Origin: Odontesthes bonariensis
Taxonomy: Eukaryota; Chordata; Actinopteri; Atheriniformes; Atherinopsidae
Direction: 5' to 3'
DNA length: 64,000 nucleotides
NCBI RefSeq assembly: GCF_027942865.1
Contig: NC_134506.1
Span: 13,786,436 to 13,850,435, forward strand
Shown: positions 34,527 through 46,800 of the stretch, one piece after another
How positions within the stretch are numbered: position 1 is the stretch's first letter
Layout: every line of letters starts with the position of its first letter
The notes under the pieces: generated by a model
What the model was told of the DNA's origin: nothing
Databases searched by the model: none
Seen by the model: only the letters and a program-made list of their open reading frames with translations
Position numbers and translations under genes: made by a program

Positions 34527-37500
34527 CTGCGGAGGAGGAACACAAGAGAGCAGTCAGTGAGATACTGCTGATCGGCTGAGTGAGGAGGAAAGCCTGAAAT
34601 CAAATGGTAAATGGTAAATGAACTACACTTGTATGGCGCTTTTCTAGTCTAGCTGAACACTCAAAGCGCTTCAACACTTCACCCATTCACACACACTCAT
34701 ACAGCACTAGGTCTACGTCTATACACACACTACGAGCTTTCTAATCATTCACACACACATTCATACACCGATGGATGCATCGGCAGGCAATGTGGGGTTC
34801 AGTGTCTTGCCCAAGGACACTTCGACATGTGGCCTGGAAGCCGCAGTCGAACCACCAACCTTCCGATTGGTGCAAGACTGCTCATCCTCCTGAGCTACAA
34901 ATGAATGGGTGATGTCATCCTCTGGGGTGTCTGGTTTGTCTCCCCACTTCACCTGAGACGTTCTGCGTCTTATTCACCTGTATTTTTTGTTTTAAATCGA
35001 AGAAGTCTGTCTTTGTGTGCCTTAGTTTTGCTTCCTGCCCCTCTGTTTCACGGCTGGTTTCAGCTGTCTGATCGCTCGCCACCTGTTTCCAGGTTAGCCT
35101 GTGACAGACGGGCGACCTGTTCAGGATGTACTCTGACTGTCACCCAGCCTGAATAACCTTCAGCCCCCTCTGACCCTGAAGAGGATAAAGCGGGTATGAA
35201 TAATGGATGATTTAATTAATCAATAAAAAATAAGATTGAATAAAGTTTATGGGTATTTGGTATTGCAGTAATGTCTTCCATATGAGCTATTTTTAAAAGG
35301 GCTTTCACTTTAAACTGAAATGAAGAGAAAAAAAGAAAATCTCAAAAGACCTACATTTGTTTTGTTAACGTGTTTTTTTGTGAGTGTCCAGTTTCAGCTG
35401 AATTAATGAAAAAGAGATTTATTTTGTATCTGGCTTCAATACCAACTTGGCTTCTGTTCATCAGATGAAACTAAGTTAGCAGAGTATGCACAGCTTAGAG
35501 TAAACCTTTGTGAACCCAGATGTGGATTGCAGAGGAAACCCTCCCATGACATGAAAAGGAAAAGCTTCTCTAAAGACCCCAGACGAACTGGGTACAAATA
35601 GAGAAAAAGCAGGACTGTTGCTAGTAGTGGACGCTCTGCAGAGATCACTTAATAAACACAAAGTTCAATCCTTAAAAGGGATGAAAATATTCCGAACGGA
35701 ATGCTAAATGAAATCCCAACAGCTTGCTTTATCGTTCACGGGCCTATTACAGTGAAAACACTGAAAGAAAACTGAAGGACATCATGATGGAAACCATGGG
35801 TATCAAACATGGCTGCACAGCGTAAGCTGGAGGTCCAGTACAACTTTTAGTTTTTTTAAACCAAAGAAAGAGAAAACAGGAAGTCTTGAGCATGAACACA
35901 GCACTACATATAGAGCAAGCAGGCTTGATTCCTCAGAGCTCATACGCCTGGCTGTCACAGCGGAGGCGATTTATTTAATTAAGATGTATTAAGATGTTTT
36001 ACTGGGGAATATCTGGGCAGTGGTCCCTGACCAGAAGCTTCAGAGAGTTTAAGCAACAAGAGAATGGACCGAAACCAGAGCAGTGAAAGAATGGTTGAAA
36101 AAGAGGTTAACTGGTGTTTTGGAAAAGCCTAAGGTTGAGATGTCGCTAAATGACCTGAGGAGGGTTGTTGAATCAAGATATCCTATAAATGTGTGTGAAT
36201 GAAACAGTTCTGCAGGGAGGAAGGAGTCCAAAGTTCCTCCTCTTCGTTATGCAAGTATGTTGCTTATCTATAGGCGAACATGTGACGAAGGTTTTCACTG
36301 ATGAGGGAGGTGCTCCAATTTATTAAATTAAAGAATTCACATTCTTTTTCCAGGCTGCACTGCGTGGCTACTCACCACCTTAAAAAACAACTAATAGCGT
36401 CCAAGCAGGGGCACAGATGGGATGTTTGAACCGGGGGAGACCAAGCTGTCAACAAATGGCAAGAAGTTATTTTTGAGTAATTTGGGCATTAACTGGCGCT
36501 CAAGTAGTTACTTTTGCAATACCCTATGGGTCAATAGTTTGCACTAAAAAGCCATTGTAGAATTATTTGAAATCATTGATAAACAACAATGAACATTGTT
36601 AAACTAAGGCCTACCCAATTAACACCAGTCAAACATTATGAAACTGTCTGGAATACCAATCACCCACCAAAACCTCATGCTTTACGCAAAATACGTTTTA
36701 TCTAAACTTTTGTGTGTGAACTCAGAAGTGGAAACCACGACATATTTTCATAAATAAAAATAAGTATGCATACTGTCAATGAAACTCACATTTTAAATGA
36801 CATTAGTGGTACTATTAAGAATTCCCTGTAGTGCAGCCAAACAAATTTATTTTCCAGAAGCAGACTCAATGAAGGACCCACAAACATCTCTCCTCCTTTC
36901 TTTACCCTGAACATATTGCTGGGCAAAAACGCTCTGATTGTCTTTCATTTCTTCATTTTCTTTCTTTTTTTCTTGAATTGAAATCATCCGCTCCGTCATT
37001 GACACGTGCGGCAACACGTTCCTCTCTAGGGCCCTGGGGAGTGACAGTCGTCCCTTTTGTATGTTCATTTACAATGAAACTCCAAACTTGGAGCTCGGAA
37101 CAATGTGACCCTGCAGTTGAGCACTCCCAGCGCATCCCAGCCTTACAAACATACAAAAAAAGCACGTAACTACTGTTTACGTGAGTAGCAGATAGCATGC
37201 ATTCTATGTAGGGCTGGTAAAATGAATCGGGGTCACTATGAATCTGGGGGGGGGTCATGTCCCCCCGTCCCCAGTGCCATCTGCGCCCATCAGTTCAAGT
37301 ATTTGTATTAGTTAAGTCAAACTGTGTTCATCTATAATTGTGTCTTGAATTATATTACTACACCATTTCTTGCAACTCGAAACTGAAACAATCTGGCAAT
37401 TTGTCACAACTCAGCAATTAACAGGAGCTCCACAGAAATACTCTTCTAAATATTTGTAAGGGCAACATATCAACATGATGATGCTGTTTATAGTTGTTAA

Positions 37501-40500
37501 CTTTTGCTCCATTAACACTACTTACATTGTAAATGTTTTTAGAAACATTGCTCATGAAGATCCATCACAATCAATGTGACCCACAGGCCTTTTATAAACT
37601 GATTGTTGTGGAGTTGAGTGAACTCACAAAAGAAAACAGACGTCATCCATAGCGAAAGGCTGCTGAGCCTTTCGCTATAGAGTACAAACTACTTTGTTCT
37701 GTAAATATCGCTGATGGTCACTAAAAGCTGGGTTCAAACATCTCAAGTTCCCACAGACTCTTATTTAAACTGTGTCCACTTCTCTCATCAGTACATTTAA
37801 TTGTGTCATTCGTTAGCTTCACTCCTTCTGATTAGAGAGCTAGTGGAATAAAATGTTATAGTTGATTGGACATTACGCTTCAAGGGTTGGTCTTTAAGAG
37901 TTTTACAGTGTGACTGGGTTGATTTGCATTCATGAGAGACTGCTGAAACCGAGTCTCATTAAATTAAGTTTTACATACAGCCCTTATCTAGGTACGTTTT
38001 CCACAAATGTCTGAAATGTTTTAAGACAGAGAAACAATTACTATCACAGGTCATTTGAATTGTGGAGGCTTTCTACCCAAAAACGACAGTGAAAACACAC
38101 AAAACTCGAAGCTTCCAAACATCACAACAACCATGGGTGGCGTCATAGTTGCTATGTCCAGCTTTTATGTACAGTCTACAGCTCCCAATAAATGAAAGAC
38201 AACCCAAAAGGAATTTTATTATAATCCATCCATCAACAGGATTTAAGTAAATAACAAAAATGGTTTTAGTGACCCCTGGCGGTGTCCATCTGTGCAGGAA
38301 CTTTGGCTGTATTTGATCATGTTTGGAGGTAACTGCTTTTGGTTTTAGTGAAAGCGACTAACACTGAGGTTTGCAGACTGAACAGTGTAGCAAGTTAGCC
38401 TCTTTTTTCAGTAGCGCGTGTGAAATCCCATTTATCCTCACAGTATCAGGCTGGCAGCAGAAGTCTTAAAGGCAGATATCTCATACTCTGAGCGGCTGGC
38501 TATTGCCAAGTGAGTCAATGTTTTCTGCAGAAGACAACTCACATTTGTCAAATGTTTTGCTCTCATGTCTCCTTAAATAGCCCGTCAAAACTAACGCACA
38601 AGTAGCAGAAACAGGAACGCTGTAAACGTATTATGGGAAATTCCACCAAACATCGGGTTTCAAATCTGTTTTATTTTTAATTTCTGAGTGGCTCCCTCTG
38701 CATGAGAGACCCTCCATCACGTTTGCTTTTCAGAGAACATTCAGAGCCCACCAGACTTTGCTTTTGTTTTTGGGAACATTTTTTGGTCACATGTCGAGTT
38801 ATTTATCTTTCATTCTTCTAAAATGACCCTTTGTCACAGACCACCAGGATTTTGTCTTGTAGCAGCTAAATTTATCCGTATTTTCACATAGCTCGATGAA
38901 GCATTGTTGAACGTACCTGATGATTGTCTCCTTGGAGAAAAGAGAAGAAGTTCAACTCTGGAAATCAAGAAAAGTCAAAAATCAATATGACAGATCCAAA
39001 CATGGAAATGTTTAACAAAGAATGAAAGCCTATTTAAAAATAGGTCAGCTGCTATTTCAAGACAACATTTAAACTCAGATAGTTGTTGTACCGCCATTAA
39101 ATTTCCTTCAAATGTTACCTTATAATCGTTGCAACAAATTCTTAAAGGAGACATTTCATCAGTCTCCTGAAGTCTTAATGAAATGTCTGTGACATATTTT
39201 GGTTAAAATACAACAGAGAGTACAGCAGCTCCTTTTTTCCACCATGAATTTCCACCTCTGTTCACACTGACCTCTCCTCCACATAGGCAGCCTTTGTTTT
39301 TAAGGATTGGCCATGCTCGATACCCCTTAAAGCACATTATGAGCTCACAGTAAAAAGCCTGCGAGCTCACAGTAGCACACACAGCAAACCCAGCTCAGTC
39401 TATCACCCACCAAACTGATATACTGAAAGGGTTTTTCTAAAATACTTTGATTTCCCTTTTCTGCACTTCGGCCAGGAACAGCTGGTACTGGCCTAAGTTG
39501 TTACAACATGCACTGCAGAACGTGACGGCCAAAACAAGACTGGGTTAACACTCCAGTCAAAAGTCATGCTGTGACTCCTTGGCTCCATTAACTCTGGGCT
39601 TTACTGTCGGTCCAGCTTTTAGGGGCTAATGTTAAGAACTGTTGCTTATGTGGGCTAATTTCAACCAAAGTTAATATGTTTGTTTCAGTAATGGTGGAGC
39701 ATTCAATGACAATAACTTCAGTTTTGGGGAAAACATAAAGAATGCCAAATAAAACTCAGACTTAATGGTCAGAATATAAAACATGAAACTGGGACTTCAC
39801 CCCAAACAAAATTGATGTGAGTTTTAAGAACTGGGCCAATAGAGGCCTAAAATTCTTACTGAACCTTTTTCAACCAGAGGACTCTGTGTGACTTCCAGAC
39901 CTTGAAAAAAGAATATGGCTTGGACAACAGTAGTTTCTTTTAGGTTCCTTCAAGCACATCCCATATCACGTTTAATAAAAGAAGGTCGGTTGGAATTTGA
40001 AAACGACTCGTTGATGTCTTAATGCGCCTACAAGGCAGATTCTGGGTCCAAAGTGATTTCAAGATTATTCAAGCGTCTTCAAGAAACTAAAGTAACAAGC
40101 ATGAACTATCACAAAATATCAGGCAGACACGGGAGAGGGAATCTAACAGTTACATCTCAGAGGACCAGTGGATAAAATATTGTGAAGCTCAATTGAAAAA
40201 TAATAATTGCAAATTCAATCTTTTGGAGAGCATTTGGCTGTAGATCCCTGGTCCAAGAATCTCACATTTCAGGCTCCTCTAGGGACTGGAGAAAATGTGG
40301 CTCTCAGGTAGCTGATTATTTTCACTTATTTTGGACCTTTTCATAAGCCCTAACTTTTTGGAGAGTCTTTTATACACAACTATTATATTCAAGATAAAAA
40401 AAAAAGATGAGGTTTCATTGGGAAGAGCAGCTTTTTGTGTTCCCACACAACATCTGCAAACAATAAAATAACATATTTGTTTGGGATATTAAGCATTGCA

Positions 40501-43500
40501 GCTAGGAAAGCAATTAAAAAAGAAATGACTCAAACCAGATGCTACAGAGGATTGGTACCATATAATTTATGAATTTTTTATAATGGAAAGAAACACCTTT
40601 TCTTTTAGGCCTCAAGAAGTGAAACTGAAGAAATTATAAGAGACGTGGGGAACATATATAGCTTTCTGAATGTCACTCCCTGTCCTCAGAGTTTTATTTT
40701 CCTCTTTTTTTCTTCCTCTCATTACCTGGTGTGTTCTTGTTATAACATTAATAAAATTCACCATGTAGAATTTAATAAATAAGGATGCACTGTAGCACTT
40801 CTGTTAGGCTAATCCAATCACATTATTCTCTCATTTCTCAAGCAAAGTCTACTAAACAACCAATGATACTAACAAAGTAGAAGCAAGAGGACAGCCGTTT
40901 TAACGTACAGCAAATGCAGCATGAGCTGAACTTGAAGCTGAGAGAAGATGAAGAGGAAGAGGCTAGATAATTCTTCTCTGAACTGTTAGTACAGCTCACT
41001 GACTGAGATAAGGTCAAACCGAAGAACCCCAAAACTAAGTACCAGGATTGTGTTTGTTGGAGTTTTCTAAGTTGGCAGTGAGTTCAGACACTCAAACACG
41101 CACACCGATTAGCCATAACATTATGACCACCTGCCTGATACCTAGTGTGCTCTCCCCATCCTGCCTGCAAAAGAGCTCTGACCAGTCAAGGCGCGGTCAA
41201 AGAAAGGGGGATTTTTCTCATATTATGCCCCCTTTAATATTTTCCCCACACTATTTGGCCACATCACTGTACTCTCATCTGATTTATTATGCAACCGTAA
41301 TTATTTTTAATACAGAAAACTGCAGAATTACTACTTAAACGTTAGTTTGTAGGTTGTACAGATTGTGGAAAGTTGGAAAAGTTTGGACAATTTGAAAAAC
41401 TGAAACTATGAATGCAAAAAAGACGGATTCAAAAAGATGTAAATGCACTTGAATGTCATGCCACTTTTACTATTTTTTAACAGCTCTCATGAGTATTCAC
41501 GAATAACATTGAGTCTGCAGGTGTCAATACCTGAAAGGTCGTTGGGGGTGTGGTAGTAGGGTCTATAGTCCTGGATGAGTGGGGGGACAGGAGGGATGTA
41601 GCCGGTGTCCATCGCTGGAATGCTGGGGGTGCGGCTCACGGGAGAGGCCTGGTGGTGGAGGTTCAACACACTGAAGGCAGACACAGAAGAAGAGATGAAG
41701 ATGCCGCTTAATTCGTAATTACAATTTGACTTCATGTCACATCTGTTGCGTAAGTCACACGACGTTCTGTCTCCTCCACTGAACTCAAAGTACAAACCTC
41801 TGAACGGTAGCGCAGGATTCATTAAAGTCAAATGAAGCAGCAGATGCTCTGAAGTCGTGATGAATTTTAATCTGGCAGAAAATGCAGCTGTTAAAGTCTC
41901 AGGGAGGTCTGGATGAATCCTCAGTGAGATTGTTTGTTATCTAAAAGTTGACTAATCTTTCATGGTCCTGCTGGGTTTTTCAAGCATCTAATTCAGTTTT
42001 ATAACAATTTCTTATGCTCGTGGAATTATGACTGGCTGAACTTTAATCCTTTGTTCATGCTTCTGTGCAGGAAGGCAGAGAGATTAATCTTCCTCCTCTG
42101 GAAAGTCACCCATCTCATCAGACACAAATGTTTCTGAGTACCTACCTTGAGTGCTGATATGAAATGTCAAAAGACACTTGTGTGTTCGAGTGCACAACTC
42201 ATGAATCATTTAACATGTAGACACACAAATACTCGTACGAGCATCTAAAATGAGCCTGAATTTCACTTTCAATTAACTTGAAACGCAAACTTTGTGCCGA
42301 GATGAAATTATAGTCTCGGGTGTGTGTCTCACCCTTTATTAATGACGGGGGGCGAGGTCGGGGACAAAGAGGGACACGCTCTTTTGACAGGAGGAGGCAG
42401 CGGTGGAGGCGGCGATTCTGGTCCCTCCTCGTCTGAGGAGCTGTCCAGTGTCAAGTCGATCACCTCCACTTTCTTGCCGTTACTGCTGTTGCCGTGGCTG
42501 GAGGATGATGAGCTCAGCTGATCTGAGCCTTCGGACGTCCGACAGGAGCCTGCAGAGCAACACAGACACCTCGGTTTGTGCTGGGATTTTCAGGCGCAGC
42601 GCAATGCAGAAAAGAAACCGCTACAAAATACTGCGAGGGTGCAGAAACACATCTACCCCGCTGTAAAAGCAGCTAGAAAGTCTTTGTTACTATGGAGACA
42701 AGCGGTTAACGCAGACGCAATATGACTGATGCTTCAGTAAATTAGACAAAGCATAAACAAATAAGCAGAAGGTACAAACACATGTTTCCCCTTTTCTTCC
42801 CAACTCTTTGCTCCCAATTGTATTACTTCCAGCCTCCTCACATTGATTTTGTGTAAACTCTGCATTCCTCACGCTCCCCCGACTCACCATCCAGCCCATT
42901 GTTGTAGGAAGCTGAGGACACTTCCTGCACTTCCTTCTTAGACCTCATGGGGGCCCAGCTGCCATCTTCCTTAAACTGGATCTCATCACAGTCCATGCAG
43001 CTGTTCAGGATCTCCACAAAAAGCCTGAGAGCAAATGCACACATCATACACAAACAAAGCCAAGACAGAATGCAGATATGCACTAAGAAATCCTAAACAA
43101 AGGCCAAGCAACGTGGAAAATACAGTCCAATTTAAATTATTTTAACGGGGAAAGTTGATGTCAACACTGTTTGTGTCTTTGTATGAAAGCCTTTTAATAC
43201 TGAGTGAGTCTTAGGAACGCATGCAACAGATTTTAAAACCACATTTCTGAAGTGGACCACAGTTTCTGCAGTTTGAGCATGTTGCACACTAGGGGTGGGT
43301 ATTGGCAAAGAAGTCACGATTCGATTCGAATCACGATTCACATGCCACGATGCGATTCTATCACGATGCATCACGATACTTGAATTATTGCGATACATCG
43401 CGATGCATTGCGATATTTTCACTGAACATACTTAAAAAAAAAAACAGCCATTACCAGTGGCTGACTGGCTGTGTATGATCTGGATAGTGTCTTCAATTGA

Positions 43501-43788
43501 TACATAACTCAAAGCAAATCAATTCATAACTGCATTTATTGAAACAACTTTTGGAGGTATTGCCATTAAAACAAATATTACTGGACACAAATATTACTAT
43601 TACTGGACACACTCATCACAAAAAGTGCATAGGATTTATAAAACTGAAAATAACAAAATAGGGATGATCAGTACCGACAAAAAAAAGTGCATAGGCTTTA
43701 TAAAACTATAAAAAATATATACATATATTGCAAACATCCCTTGAAGCGAAATGCATCAATTGCATGTGTCCTATCATTAAAGGCATAA

Positions 43789-43830
<42 letters not shown>

Positions 43831-46800
43831 TAATCGATACTTGGCGTCCAGAATCGATGCAGTAGATCGCGAAAATTAGAATCGCGATGCATCGTCATGA
43901 CGATTATTTTGCACACCCCTATTGCACACATGAGATCACACTTCACAATACTTATAATACAAATCTTACAGGTCACATATAACCACATCTAAATGAGATT
44001 ACCCATCAATTATGAGGTGCTCATAGGGGGCCTTCTTGTCACACACAGGACACACCCAGGTGGGCTTTTTCTCATTCATCTGGATGTATAGCGTGGCGTC
44101 GAAGCACTGCAGGTGCGAGCATGTTAGCGCCCGGCATGGAATCATCAGCCGCATCTTCCCCAGCTGCACAGCGAGCGTGTTCAGGGCATCGAGAGGAAAA
44201 AACACAGCAGGGATAAGGGGTGTAGCAAACACAGATGGCTTGAGAAACACACATGATACGAGATGGGAAGATAATTTGACAGGTGGTCATGTTCATAACT
44301 ATGAATCACGTGCATGAAGCCGTGCTGAGACTCATGTAAAGAAATGAAAAAACAGACAAAGACAGGAAATTGAATTAATGAGGAGCAGGGACGGTGATTA
44401 CCGGGCAGAGCAGCGACACTCGAAGGCTGGTTGTGGCTATTTCACTGTCGGGGTCTGCCGTTAGCTTCTCTTTGACTGCAGAGCGGAGGTAAAGAACAAC
44501 ATACATACACATGAATGCCCGACAACCAAACAGATGGACTTCCACTGCATTCTATAAACGTATTCAGGTGCTCCTCATACAGCGTCGGAACCTTCTTATA
44601 TTGCCTTTCTTACATCACAAAATGCATAATTAATGATGAAATCACAAAATATACTGCACAGCCTCAATGTAACTAAATATTGGCCAGCTAATATCTCAGT
44701 TTACAGTCATTTAAAAGTCCACAGACACTAAGAAGAGAGTGAAATAGAGCAAAAACGCACACTTGATAGGTAAAAGTTGTGTTTAAGCTTCCCTCGAAAG
44801 AAAACCTCACAGTAAAACAAGTCAATGTCGTGATGGCGTATAAAAAGTTTTTAAGAAGCAAAGATGAGGAGGGCTCAACACATCTTGAACACTGTGTCCT
44901 CACAGAGGAGAGGAAGCAGCTTTTAATCAGCTCACAGTTTCAAAGCCAGCATCCAGGATGGTGCAGGGGTGCATTAACGCACATGGAGGAGGTACATCTG
45001 TGAGCAGCAAATTATGGAAAATGATGCATACAGGACTGGAGCAATATATGCTGCCATCCTCACTCAGATGTCTTTTTCAGGGAATGCCAAACACGACTCT
45101 GTAGTTAAGCATCTGGTTCCAGACCTGCCACCCTCTATAAACATGTGGCTCATTATGAAACGAAAATATATAACGAAGGAGGCTCCGAGGCACTCTGCTT
45201 CACATGCACGAGAGATGTGTGTAATTAGGAGCGCATGTGACATATTGTTGAAGAGCAGAGACGCATGCCATTTTATCGATGCAAAGCATTTTACCAATCT
45301 GAGACCACAGAGGGAATGATAAACACCAGAATGGAGATGACTCACTTCAAAAGCCTCCTGCTAACCCACGAGTTAATATTTTCCAACAAAATAATTTTTC
45401 TTATTAACAAAGGTTTTCGATTATCCAGTTCAGCAAAACTTTAAGCCCAAAAAATGGCTGGTTCAGTATATTCCCACAGATTACTGCGCCATGACATAGC
45501 TGGCAGCTGCGCCTCATCTTTCAAGTATTCTCCTCTGTGAGTTCAGTTTGCATGTAAACATTATTGATTTAAGAATAAAGTCAGTGTTGTTAGCTTTTGA
45601 TTGACACCTCACTTGAGCCTGTAGGAGCCCACATGCGTGGACATATACCTGAATAAATAATTCATTTATCTTTTGTGCTTTGGATTAGGACTGGATAATA
45701 CATCAGGGTGTCTGACGGTGTCTAAAGGCACCTGTTTTTAAAATGAAATTGGATGGACAGAAGAGGTCCCTTTTTCACTGGGTCCGAACATCTTCAGCTC
45801 AGTCCCAGAAATAAACTGACCAAAAAATAAATAAAATAGGAGTGTTATCTTTCAAAACAGACCAAATCAACCATTTATTCCATATCAAACAGCTCTACGC
45901 TACTCCTTTGCTTTAGGTATGCTATGAAGAGGCATTTTAGGCTACAATATGTGGACATCTGCACGTTCTTTTTCCAAACCTTTCTGGAAATGGGGAAGTA
46001 CTTAATAAGGTCGGTATTGGCCCTGGGAGCAATCCAACATATTGAACTGTGTATCTTAAAAAAAAAAAAAAAAGAGAGGCTGTTAGTCCTTACTGAGTGC
46101 TCTGGAGTGGTCTGGGTTTCTGATGCCTTTCGCCCGTAGTCTCTGTAACAGCACTGTGGACGACTGCTGCTTCACCAAATAAACTGCCATGGAGTAACTC
46201 TGTGGACACACAGGAACATTTATAAATATCACAGCACATCAATGTGTCAGGTGATTACCTTACATCCTGCATAGAGCCGTATTCAGTCTGCTATTCAGTG
46301 TAACCTCAGATCATTGCCATCACAGTCTTACTGTCTAATGTGAAGTCAATATTGCTGCTCTCAGACATTTTTCAGTTCAGCCGTGCCAGCAAGAAAGAAT
46401 GAAAGGAAGGAAGAACTTGTGCACAGGCAGTGTACATACTCCTGTTGGGAAAAGCTTCCTTTATTACCCTTCAGAACAACCTCAGGCTCCACCCAGTCTT
46501 CTCTAAGCATTCTTTTTCGGAGGCTTTCAAGGAAGTTGTCGCTGTACCAACTCTGCTGCAACATTTAATGCTCTGGTCTGTCTGTCGTTCTTTTGTTTTT
46601 TGTCTGTTAGAGGAACACACAATGTCACTCTGTGAGCTTCAAACTGAATTAAAAGCTTTTGTGCTTCATGAAAGTGTTTTTTAAATATACCGTTCATCTC
46701 TTTTAAAACACACAGTCGTCCTCTTCTGTCACATGTCTCTTGAACTTTACTTTGTAATGGGGGTGACAACAAAAACAATAAGTGTGATGGTGTTTCGTAC

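Noticed and set aside
34845-34897. Possible tRNA gene (A and B boxes)
   Set aside because: The boxes belong to a SINE head; the stems of a functional tRNA do not form and a SINE body follows.
36953-37270. Reading frame and GGGGGGG/CCCCCC stretch near 37.24 kb
   Set aside because: Looks like a piece of a dispersed repeat with a fold-back GGGG…CCCC phrase, but ends and family could not be established.
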